A stretch of DNA of 6,836 nt, from positions 1 to 6,836 of the forward strand of contig DHHE01000231.1 in the NCBI GenBank assembly GCA_002403115.1, given 5' to 3'. Source of the DNA: a bacterium UBP2_UBA4780 (GTDB lineage: Bacteria > Edwardsbacteria > AC1 > EtOH8). Positions 1 to 5,060 of the stretch are shown here, one piece after another (position 1 is the first letter of the stretch; each line of letters starts with the position of its first letter). Made by a program: the position numbers and the translations under genes. Below the pieces are notes generated by a model that was not told where the DNA came from, did not search any database, and saw only the letters and a list, made by a program, of their open reading frames with translations.

Positions 1-183
1 TACTTCTAATTCGATTTCATAACCCCAGTATATATAATTAGTGCTTGAAAATCGATAAACACCATTTCCGATTACACCACTAATTTGGTCGTTATGGTAG
101 TGAATATACACTGGAGTACAGCCAAGAAAAGTAAAAACCGCCGTTATTAATACTTTTTTGATATTGATATTGAATAACTTCAT
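1..183 (-). CDS. Small predicted lipoprotein, 3' end beyond the window
   Basis: Reading leftward from the ATG at 183-181, 61 codons are open to the window edge. The product starts with a basic n-region (MKLFNINIKK) and a hydrophobic stretch (VLITAVFTF), then a lipobox, FLGC, with Cys22 as the predicted lipidated residue. The mature part begins CTPVYIHYHNDQ and is rich in Tyr, Asn and Ile. I do not recognise the family. It would be exported and anchored to a membrane by its N-terminal cysteine. The ribosome site is weak (GAGTG in an AT-rich leader) and I found no convincing promoter, so it may be read from the gltX-DUF3795 unit 117 bp upstream. A hand count of bases 1-180 gives about 31% GC, far below its neighbours, which suggests recent acquisition. 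The reading frame is well supported by the signal sequence; the function is unknown. Confidence 0.6.
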   Translation of the reverse strand, partial: MKLFNINIKKVLITAVFTFLGCTPVYIHYHNDQISGVIGNGVYRFSSTNYIYWGYEIELEV

Positions 184-189
184 GATAAT

Positions 190-285
190 TCACTCATTTT
201 TATTAATTACTATCATTACTCTTTGCCCCGGCACAAATTGCCCTCGCAAATCCGCCAGCTCGATGATCCCTCCGGGAGCGACCCC
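190..285 (-). pseudogene. Possible remnant resembling the 3' end of gltX
   Basis: In one minus-strand frame the last 31 codons before the TGA at 192-190 resemble the last 32 codons of gltX (536-631). Shared elements are V-x-PGG, ELADL-x-G and a terminal NK; an ungapped alignment by eye gives 14 identical residues of 31. Over the first 15 codons about 30 of 45 bases match, and many mismatches fall in third positions (GGC/GGA, CCG/CCC, GCC/GCG, GAC/GAT, CTG/TTG), as expected for diverged coding DNA. The last third is AT-rich and matches poorly. The frame runs back into the DUF3795 gene, so there is no complete gene here. It may be the tail of an old second gltX copy, the original gltX end displaced by an insertion, or chance. 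Confidence 0.3.
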
Positions 286-299
286 ACAGTCGGTCAGAG

Positions 300-536
300 T
301 TACTCCTTCCCGACCATATAGCTGCAGTAGTCGTAGGCGATGGGGCCCTCCTTGGTGGTGGGGCAGGGGAAGTCGGGGCATTCGAAGCATAGCCGGACCC
401 CCTTGTCGAAGGCGCAGGAGCATATCTTGCAGAACTTGTTCTCCCGGGGCACGCAGCCCTTGTCCCCGTTGGGGCAGGCTCCCCGGACCATCCGGGGGCA
501 CTTCTCGCAGGCGATTCCGCAGACGCCGATCTTCAT
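300..536 (-). CDS. Cysteine-rich DUF3795 family protein
   Basis: This 78-residue protein has 12 cysteines: Cys6, 10, 13, 21, 28, 36, 39, 41, 50, 53, 58 and 71. The opening CGIACEKCP, the central CKICSC and the following CFECPDFPC are typical of DUF3795 proteins, small cytoplasmic proteins thought to bind metal (zinc or iron-sulfur) whose function is not established. There is no signal peptide or membrane segment. The ATG at 536-534 overlaps the gltX stop (TGA at 535-533) as ATGA, and no ribosome site lies at a normal distance; the nearest AGGAG is about 16 bases upstream. Translation is therefore probably coupled to gltX, and the two proteins should be made together. The gene ends with TAA at 302-300. 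Coding assignment is firm; any role in tRNA charging is only inferred from position. Confidence 0.85.
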   Translation of the reverse strand: MKIGVCGIACEKCPRMVRGACPNGDKGCVPRENKFCKICSCAFDKGVRLCFECPDFPCPTTKEGPIAYDYCSYMVGKE

Positions 537-1987
537 GCTGTGAGCTTATTAACTCCTATTTCGATGCGCTTGAGGGTGTCATCCCGGCCCAGCAGGTCGG
601 CCAGCTCGGTAGCCCCGCCCGGGGTGACCTCGCGGCCGGACAACGCTATGCGTAATGGTGTGAGGAACGTATTGGGTTTTAATCCGCGAGACTCGATAAC
701 TTCAAACAGCCTCTGTTTGATAAGTTCCGGTTCCCAGGTTTGAAGGTTGGAGAGAGCGTCTTTGCACAGAGTGAGATATTCGAGCGAATTGGCCTGGTCG
801 GTCTTGGCCTTCTTGTTGACGAACATACCCTTGTCGTAATCGGGCAGGGCGTCTATGAAATCGATCCGGGCCGGGATGTCGGACAGCACCACGGTGCGCT
901 GCTGTACCAGAGCCCCAATTTTGTCGAGATTAACATCAGTCCGCTTGACGGCTTGACGGATGAACGGCAACGCTAATACGTTAAAACGTTCAACGTCCAA
1001 CTTCCGGATGTACTCCCCATTCATCCACTTCAGCTTCTCGAGGTCGAAGATGGCCGGGGCGGTGTTTATGTTGGATATGGAGAATGCGGACTTGAGCTCC
1101 TCCAGGGTGAAGAACTCCCGGCCGTCCTTGGGGTTCCAGCCCAGCAGGACCACGTAGTTGATGATGGCCTCCTTGAGGAAGCCCTGGGCCGTGAGGTCCT
1201 GGAACGAGGGGTCGCCGAAGCGCTTGGACAGCTTGCGGCTGTGGTCCTTCATTATCATCGGCAGGTGGACCAGGGTCGGCACTTCCCAGCCGAAGGCCTG
1301 GTAGATCAGGTTGTACTTCGGCGTCGACGACAGGTACTCGGCCCCGCGCACCACGTGGGTGATGCCCATCAGGTGGTCGTCGACCACGTTGGCGAAGTTG
1401 TAGGTGGGCAGGCCGTCGGACTTGAGGAGGACGCCCTCCTCCAGCTGGCCGTGGTCCACCTCGATCCGGCCGTAGATGACGTCCTCGAAGGCGGTGGCGC
1501 CCGAGTCCGGGATCCTCTGCCTGATCACGAAGGCTTCGCCGTTGCGCGCCCTGGCCCGGGCCGTCTCGCGGCGCAACGACTTGCAGTGCCCGTCGTATCT
1601 GAAGGCCTGGCCCTTGGCCTCGGCCTCCTGGCGCAGCGCGTCCAGCCGTTCTTTAGGACAGAAGCAATAGTAGGCGCCGCCGGCCTCGACCAGCTTTTTG
1701 GCGTGATCCAGATAGATATCCCTGCGCCGGCTTTGGACGTAGGGACCGAAGGGCCCGCCCTTGTCCGGGCCCTCGTCGTAATCCAGGCCGCACTGGCGCA
1801 GGGTGTCGTAGATCAGCTCCACCGACCCCTCTACAAAGCGCTCCTGGTCGGTGTCCTCGATACGCAGGACGAAGACGCCCCCCTGTCCCCGGGCGATCAG
1901 CCAGGCGTAGACGGCGGTGCGCAGGTTGCCCAGGTGCATGTAGCCGGTGGGGCTGGGCGCGAACCGGGTGCGGACGGAAGGGCTCAT
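533..1987 (-). CDS. gltX: Glutamyl-tRNA synthetase, bacterial type
   Basis: A cytoplasmic class I aminoacyl-tRNA synthetase that charges tRNA(Glu) with glutamate using ATP. Its 484 residues match the usual family length. The N-terminal FAPSPTG is followed by HLGN (18-21), the family's form of HIGH. EDTD lies at 44-47. The zinc-type insert has Cys108-x-Cys110 and, after 24 residues, Cys135, but the expected fourth ligand is Ser137. KLSKR (252-256) is the KMSKS loop. From about residue 300 the protein is the alpha-helical anticodon-binding region of bacterial enzymes, not the beta-barrel of archaeal ones. With gatE in the window and no glnS seen, it is probably non-discriminating and also makes Glu-tRNA(Gln); that is inference. 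The start ATG has only a weak ribosome site. The next gene, DUF3795, overlaps its stop. Base composition shifts inside the gene near 1080. Confidence 0.97.
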   Translation of the reverse strand: MSPSVRTRFAPSPTGYMHLGNLRTAVYAWLIARGQGGVFVLRIEDTDQERFVEGSVELIYDTLRQCGLDYDEGPDKGGPFGPYVQSRRRDIYLDHAKKLVEAGGAYYCFCPKERLDALRQEAEAKGQAFRYDGHCKSLRRETARARARNGEAFVIRQRIPDSGATAFEDVIYGRIEVDHGQLEEGVLLKSDGLPTYNFANVVDDHLMGITHVVRGAEYLSSTPKYNLIYQAFGWEVPTLVHLPMIMKDHSRKLSKRFGDPSFQDLTAQGFLKEAIINYVVLLGWNPKDGREFFTLEELKSAFSISNINTAPAIFDLEKLKWMNGEYIRKLDVERFNVLALPFIRQAVKRTDVNLDKIGALVQQRTVVLSDIPARIDFIDALPDYDKGMFVNKKAKTDQANSLEYLTLCKDALSNLQTWEPELIKQRLFEVIESRGLKPNTFLTPLRIALSGREVTPGGATELADLLGRDDTLKRIEIGVNKLTA

Positions 1988-1994
1988 CTTTCAG

Positions 1995-2025
1995 GACGCA
2001 GATTGACGCGGTTTTGACGGATCCT
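1995..2025. repeat. Imperfect tandem repeat with a period of about 10.5 bp
   Basis: On the plus strand three units follow each other: GACGCAGATT (1995-2004), GACGCGGTTTT (2005-2015) and GACGGATCCT (2016-2025). They share GACG and a T-rich end, and the period is close to one turn of DNA. The repeat sits just upstream of the gltX start, in the predicted 5' untranslated region. It resembles the degenerate intergenic repeats common in genomes of uncultured bacteria, or it could be a protein-binding or RNA regulatory site. With three short imperfect units, chance cannot be excluded. Confidence 0.35.
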
Positions 2026-2033
2026 CAACTGGA

Positions 2034-2063
2034 ATGATACCAGAAAATAGGAGCCAAAGTCAA
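2034..2063 (-). promoter_or_regulatory. Predicted sigma-70 promoter of gltX
   Basis: On the minus strand TTGACT (2063-2058) and TATCAT (2039-2034) each match the consensus at five of six bases and are 18 bp apart. Transcription would start near 2027, leaving a leader of about 40 nt before gltX. The -35 box overlaps the ttcA stop codon (TGA, 2062-2060), so gltX can be transcribed independently of ttcA, with read-through also possible since no terminator is visible in the gap. Confidence 0.55.
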
Positions 2064-2800
2064 AGGCGGCGGGAGGGGACGGGCAGGTACTCCAGCCGGG
2101 GGTTGCAGACGGCCTTCAAGAGATTTCCCCTGAGGTGCGGGTTGCCGCGAGACAGCCGGGCCAGCAGCCTCCTGACGGCCAGGCGCCGGCTGTTCCCTGA
2201 CCCCGGGCATTTGAACCCCGGCAGGCGGCCGAAGCGCTGCCTGGCGTAAAGGTCAATGTCATCTTTCCAGGCGTACGCCAGCGGCCTGATGAAACAGAGC
2301 TTCCCCCTGAGCACCGGCTGCCTGGGGCTCAGGGCGGCCAGGCGGCCCGAGTAGAAAGCGTTCAGCAGGAAGGTCTCCACCAGGTCGTCGGCGTTGTGTC
2401 CCAGGGCGATCTTGCCGCAGCGGTGCTCCTCGGCCAGGTCGAACAGCAGCCTCCGCCTCGCCTGGGAACAGCGGAAGCAGTCGCTGAACACGCCGTCCGA
2501 AAGCCCGGCGCCGGAGAGGCGCAGCTCGAACCCAAGCTCACGGCATAACCTGCCGAGCCGCCCGGCGTCCGTCGTAGGCTTTCCCCGGTACGTGCCCGGG
2601 ACGTGGGCTGGGACGACCTCCAGGCCGAGCGTTTTTCCTATCTTCTTATGCTGGTATGCCAGGACGTCCAGCAGGACCAGGCTGTCGGCCCCGCCGGAGA
2701 CGGCGACCAGGATGCGGTCGCCCGGCTGGAGCATGGCGAAGTCCTTTTCCGCCTTCACCGCCCGGGGGTAGATCTTCCGCCAGCGTAAGGCATCCCTCAT
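2060..2800 (-). CDS. ttcA: TtcA-like tRNA 2-thiocytidine synthetase
   Basis: A PP-loop ATPase of the TtcA/TilS group, 246 residues. TtcA adenylates C32 of certain tRNAs and replaces its oxygen with sulfur, using a [4Fe-4S] cluster. Visible motifs are the PP-loop SGGADS (35-40; Ala replaces the usual Lys of TtcA), CFRC (108-111), GHNADD (134-139), then FLLNAFYSG and RPLAY as in Escherichia coli TtcA. Cys198 (KCPGSG) lines up with the second cysteine of the E. coli CNLCGS motif. Cys108, Cys111 and Cys198 therefore match the three cluster ligands I recall for TtcA (Cys122, Cys125, Cys222). The protein is shorter than E. coli TtcA (about 311 residues). The start is chosen because the family-conserved stretch leading to DFAMLQPGDR begins soon after it. 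There is no ribosome site, and the promoter abuts the ATG. A TilS-like lysidine enzyme is less likely given the cysteines. Confidence 0.85.
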   Translation of the reverse strand: MRDALRWRKIYPRAVKAEKDFAMLQPGDRILVAVSGGADSLVLLDVLAYQHKKIGKTLGLEVVPAHVPGTYRGKPTTDAGRLGRLCRELGFELRLSGAGLSDGVFSDCFRCSQARRRLLFDLAEEHRCGKIALGHNADDLVETFLLNAFYSGRLAALSPRQPVLRGKLCFIRPLAYAWKDDIDLYARQRFGRLPGFKCPGSGNSRRLAVRRLLARLSRGNPHLRGNLLKAVCNPRLEYLPVPSRRL

Positions 2801-2806
2801 GGGTAA

Positions 2807-2835
2807 AATATAAGTGATTGCGGACCCGATGTCAA
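2807..2835 (-). promoter_or_regulatory. Predicted strong sigma-70 promoter of ttcA, leaderless
   Basis: On the minus strand a perfect TTGACA (2835-2830) and TATATT (2812-2807, five of six) are separated by exactly 17 bp. Six bases lie between the -10 box and the ATG at 2800, so the predicted transcription start falls on or next to the start codon. This fits the absence of a ribosome site and implies a leaderless mRNA. Confidence 0.65.
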
Positions 2836-2852
2836 GCAGCCGCCCGGGCGGG

Positions 2853-2881
2853 TTGCAACGCTCCCGGTTTTCGGTTAGAAT
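2853..2881 (+). promoter_or_regulatory. Predicted sigma-70 promoter of the DUF401 gene
   Basis: TTGCAA (2853-2858, four of six) and TAGAAT (2876-2881, five of six) are 17 bp apart, giving a start near 2888. This lies downstream of the in-frame ATG at 2884 and 17 nt upstream of the ATG at 2905, supporting the latter as the start. It faces away from the ttcA promoter; the two -35 boxes are 17 bp apart. Confidence 0.45.
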
Positions 2882-2904
2882 TCATGTGCCGAAAGAGACC
2901 GGAT

Positions 2905-4113
2905 ATGGAAGTCATCCTGAAGATAGCGCTGGTGCTGGCGCTGATGGTCGCCCTGCTGGCCCGGAGGGTGCCCCTGGGGCCGGTGATGCTGGCGGCGTCC
3001 CTGGCCCTGGGCCTGCTTTTCGGAATGTCGCCGGGCGCCATGGGCCTGGCGGCGCTGCGGGCGGCCGTCGATTTCAGGACCACCGTCTACCTGGTGATCA
3101 TCCTCTACCTGATCTCGGTGCTCGAGAATCTGCTGCGGACCGGCGGCCTGCTGGCCCGGATGGTGACGGCCCTCAGGGTGATCTTCCGCGACCACCGGCT
3201 GGTGGCCTCGTTCATGCCGGCCTTCATCGGCTTCCTGCCCTCGGCCGGGGGGGCCATGTTCTCGGCCCCGCTGGTGCGGGAGGCCACCAGGAGCCTGGGG
3301 CTGTCGCCGGGCCGGCTGACCTTCATCAACTACTGGTTCCGGCACATCTGGGAGGCGGTTTTCCCCCTCTATCCCGGGCTGATCCTGGCGGCGGCCCTGG
3401 CCGGCCTGCCGGTCTCGGCCCTGATCTACCGGATGTGGCCGTACCCGGTGATGGCGGTGGCCGCCGGCTGGATGCTTTCCTGGACGGGGGTGCCGCGGGA
3501 AACCGACGGGGCCGCCGGCGATGTTAAAAAAGCCTGGAGGGACGCGCTTCTCACCATGGCGCCGGTGCTGTTCGTCATAGTGGCGGTGGTGGCGCTAAGG
3601 ATAGACCTGGCCCTGATGACCGGGCTGGCCTGCCTGGGGCTGGCGGCCGGCCTCAGGCTCCCGCCCAAGAAGATCCCCCAGCTCCTTTGGCAGGCCTTCA
3701 AACCGATGACACTGCTGCTGATCGTCGGGGTGATGGTTTTCAAGGGGATGCTGGAGGCATCGGGCGCGGTGGCCGCCCTGCCCGGGGTCCTGGCCGCCCA
3801 CCGCATCCCCCAGGTCCTGATCATCTTCCTGCTGCCTTTCCTGACCGGGTTCCTGACCGGGATCAGCCAGGGCTACGTGGCCGTCTCCTTCCCCCTGCTG
3901 CTGGGGATGATGGGCCCCCCCGGCGGCGACCTGGGATGGTACGTGCTGGCCTTTATCTCGGGCCTGTTCGGGGTCTACCTCTCGCCCAGCCACCTGTGCC
4001 TGGTGCTGACCCGGGAGTACTTCGGGGCGGGGTGGGGGGGCGTCTACAAGAGGCTGCTGCCGGCCTCGCTGGCGGTGCTGGCGCTGGCGGTGGCATTGTA
4101 CTATCTATTATAG
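2905..4113 (+). CDS. DUF401 family integral membrane protein, transporter-like
   Basis: This 402-residue polytopic inner-membrane protein has roughly ten hydrophobic segments by eye, starting at residues 3-19 and 23-40, and ending with one at about 385-402. The motifs FLPSAGGAMFSAPLV (110-124) and NYWFRHIWE (142-150) are typical of DUF401, which I recall being placed in the ion-transporter superfamily. A second half carries a similar layout, GFLTGISQGYVAVSFP (315-330) and GVYLSPSHLCLVL (356-368), so the fold is probably a two-fold repeat. The substrate is unknown; an anion or small organic acid is only a guess. The ATG at 2905 is preferred to TTG at 2818 and ATG at 2884: GAAAGAGA lies at ribosome-site distance, the hydrophobic N-terminus begins there, and the predicted transcript starts near 2888. 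The gene is divergent from ttcA and ends with TAG at 4111-4113. Confidence 0.85.
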   Translation: MEVILKIALVLALMVALLARRVPLGPVMLAASLALGLLFGMSPGAMGLAALRAAVDFRTTVYLVIILYLISVLENLLRTGGLLARMVTALRVIFRDHRLVASFMPAFIGFLPSAGGAMFSAPLVREATRSLGLSPGRLTFINYWFRHIWEAVFPLYPGLILAAALAGLPVSALIYRMWPYPVMAVAAGWMLSWTGVPRETDGAAGDVKKAWRDALLTMAPVLFVIVAVVALRIDLALMTGLACLGLAAGLRLPPKKIPQLLWQAFKPMTLLLIVGVMVFKGMLEASGAVAALPGVLAAHRIPQVLIIFLLPFLTGFLTGISQGYVAVSFPLLLGMMGPPGGDLGWYVLAFISGLFGVYLSPSHLCLVLTREYFGAGWGGVYKRLLPASLAVLALAVALYYLL

Positions 4114-4150
4114 CGCATGATACGACAAGGCTCTTCCGCGCCGATTTATC

Positions 4151-4180
4151 TTGACAAGAACGGCCCGCGTGTCGTAAAAT
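4151..4180 (+). promoter_or_regulatory. Predicted sigma-70 promoter of the outer-membrane protein gene
   Basis: A perfect TTGACA (4151-4156) and TAAAAT (4175-4180, five of six) are 18 bp apart. Transcription would start near 4187, about 20 nt before the ATG at 4208, with the ribosome site inside that leader. No clear terminator separates it from the DUF401 gene ending at 4113. Confidence 0.65.
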
Positions 4181-4195
4181 GAAAACAATCTTTAT

Positions 4196-4200
4196 GGAGG
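4196..4200 (+). promoter_or_regulatory. Strong ribosome binding site of the outer-membrane protein gene
   Basis: GGAGG sits seven bases before the ATG at 4208. It fixes that start and shows that the organism uses Shine-Dalgarno sites, which makes their absence at ttcA and gatE informative. Confidence 0.85.
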
Positions 4201-4207
4201 GCAACGG

Positions 4208-4717
4208 ATGAAAAAGCTGTTATCGGCCGTCATGGTCATGGCGTTTCTCTTCTCTGTTTCTCAGGCCGACGGCTTCCGCGAGAAAAGCTCCTACGCCGGT
4301 CCGGTGCTGGGTTTCGGCTGGCACGACCTGATGCTGGGCGCCCAGTACGAGTACGGGCTCTCGAAGTACGTGGGCTTGGGGGCCATCGGGGGCGTTTCCT
4401 GGGAAAATTACGCCACCGACTGGGGGGAGTACAGCTACACCTATATCGCCGTCGGCTGCCAGTGCAACTACCACTTCATCCAGGCCAGGGGCTGGGATCC
4501 GTTCCTGGGCGGGGTGCTGGGCTATAACATAGTGTCCGCTTCGTACAGCTACTACCCGGGCTACACCGTCCATCCCTCAGGATGGAAAGCCTCGGGCAGT
4601 TCCCTGTTCCTGGGCGGCACGGCCGGGGCCAACTTCAAGGTTGGGAAGACAACCCTGGCCCAGGCCCGGCTGGGATATCCCTTCTACTTGTCCGGGAGCC
4701 TGCTGTTCAAATTCTAA
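4208..4717 (+). CDS. Small outer-membrane beta-barrel protein
   Basis: The 169-residue precursor has a signal peptide: MKK, a hydrophobic core (LLSAVMVMAFLFSV) and a likely signal peptidase I site after SQA (Ala20). The mature chain of about 149 residues alternates hydrophobic and polar residues with many Tyr, Trp and Gly, as in VLGFGW, MLGAQYEYG, YTYIAVG, FLGGVLGYN and FLGGTAGANF. It ends in LLFKF, a terminal aromatic residue as in many outer-membrane proteins. The size suits an eight-stranded barrel of the opacity/OmpA-like type, placed in the outer membrane. Two cysteines in GCQCNY are unusual for a barrel and could form a disulfide in the periplasm. Its own strong promoter and ribosome site suggest good expression, and a zinc-ribbon gene follows 22 nt after its stop. 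The specific function is unknown. Confidence 0.8.
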   Translation: MKKLLSAVMVMAFLFSVSQADGFREKSSYAGPVLGFGWHDLMLGAQYEYGLSKYVGLGAIGGVSWENYATDWGEYSYTYIAVGCQCNYHFIQARGWDPFLGGVLGYNIVSASYSYYPGYTVHPSGWKASGSSLFLGGTAGANFKVGKTTLAQARLGYPFYLSGSLLFKF

Positions 4718-4727
4718 GCGATGCATT

Positions 4728-4732
4728 GAGGG
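4728..4732 (+). promoter_or_regulatory. Ribosome binding site of the zinc-ribbon gene
   Basis: GAGGG lies seven bases before the ATG at 4740. It selects that start over an in-frame ATG at 4641, which would place 33 extra residues over the end of the outer-membrane protein gene. Confidence 0.75.
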
Positions 4733-4739
4733 AAAAAGC

Positions 4740-4916
4740 ATGGCCGACTGGCTGAAGATCCCGTGCCCGGGCTGCGGCCAGGAGAAGGACGTGGCCCAGG
4801 GGCAGAAGCACATGGCCTGCGACAAGTGCGGGGCCCGCCACTGCGTGTTCGAGACCGGGGCCTGCAAAGTATCGGGCTGCGACGGCTGGCTGCAGGAGGT
4901 GGAGAACCCCAGCTGA
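4740..4916 (+). CDS. Small zinc-ribbon protein, function unknown
   Basis: A 58-residue protein with no signal peptide, so cytoplasmic. It has a zinc-ribbon pattern, CPGCG (Cys9, Cys12) and CDKCG (Cys27, Cys30), followed by three more cysteines (Cys35, Cys42, Cys47) in HC, GACK and SGCDGW. The first four should bind one zinc ion; Cys35, Cys42 and Cys47 with His34 could bind a second. I do not recognise a named family; such short ribbons often bind RNA or a partner protein. It lies 22 nt behind the outer-membrane protein gene, with a good ribosome site and no promoter of its own that I can see, so it is probably in the same transcript. A hairpin after it may end that transcript. Confidence 0.75.
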   Translation: MADWLKIPCPGCGQEKDVAQGQKHMACDKCGARHCVFETGACKVSGCDGWLQEVENPS

Positions 4917-4943
4917 GCCGGGACCCCGGGGGGGGCGGATGGC

Positions 4944-4981
4944 GGTCATGCCGAGCGTGTCGAGGCATGGCCTCTTTTCTT
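4944..4981 (+). terminator. Hairpin with T-rich tail: terminator or REP-like palindrome
   Basis: GGTCATGCC (4944-4952) pairs with GGCATGGCC (4964-4972) in a nine-base stem with one G-T wobble, around an 11-base loop, and is followed by TCTTTTCTT (4973-4981). It lies 27 bases after the zinc-ribbon stop and just before the gatE promoter, the right place for a terminator. The core also resembles the short palindromes (CCTGAGC-x-GTCGA-x-GG type) scattered between genes in many bacteria, so it may be one copy of a dispersed family. The tail is interrupted by C, so efficiency may be moderate. Confidence 0.5.
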
Positions 4982-4994
4982 GGCCATTATTTCG

Positions 4995-5023
4995 TTGACA
5001 ATCACCCCTGTTTATCTTATGCT
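4995..5023 (+). promoter_or_regulatory. Predicted sigma-70 promoter of gatE
   Basis: A perfect TTGACA (4995-5000) and TATGCT (5018-5023, four of six) are 17 bp apart. The predicted start is at about 5030-5031, which coincides with the ATG of a nine-codon ORF and lies about 26 nt before the gatE start. The weak -10 box lowers confidence. Confidence 0.45.
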
Positions 5024-5030
5024 TGATAAG

Positions 5031-5060
5031 ATGAAAAGCCAAACGCACGATCTTTTATGA
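5031..5060 (+). other. Nine-codon leader ORF overlapping the gatE start
   Basis: ATG at 5031 opens a frame encoding MKSQTHDLL and stops at TGA 5058-5060, which overlaps the gatE ATG (5057-5059) as ATGA. The predicted gatE transcription start is at or next to this ATG, so it could be read without a leader and deliver ribosomes to gatE, which lacks a ribosome site. So short a frame may also be chance; no composition signal supports it. Confidence 0.25.

Noticed and set aside
184..299. Promoter for the AT-rich lipoprotein gene
   Set aside because: The AT-rich leader offers several -10-like strings but no -35 box at a suitable distance that I could defend.
1241..2017. 258-codon plus-strand frame opposite gltX
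   Set aside because: It is the antisense shadow of a certain synthetase gene in GC-rich DNA; its product is low in complexity and has no recognisable domain.
2029..2043. CTGG/CCAG inverted repeat around the gltX -10 box as an operator
   Set aside because: Four-base arms are too short to distinguish from chance.
2818..2904. TTG (2818) or ATG (2884) as start of the DUF401 gene
   Set aside because: Both would precede the predicted transcription start near 2888, lack a ribosome site, and add a charged stretch before the first membrane segment.
4114..4150. Terminator after the DUF401 gene
   Set aside because: Only a three-base GGC/GCC stem is visible, with no real T run.
4641..4739. Upstream in-frame ATG for the zinc-ribbon gene
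   Set aside because: It would overlap the outer-membrane protein gene, while a good GAGGG site precedes the ATG at 4740.
4928..4935. Run of eight G as a phase-variation tract
   Set aside because: It lies between genes, outside the promoter boxes and any coding frame, and such runs are expected in GC-rich DNA.
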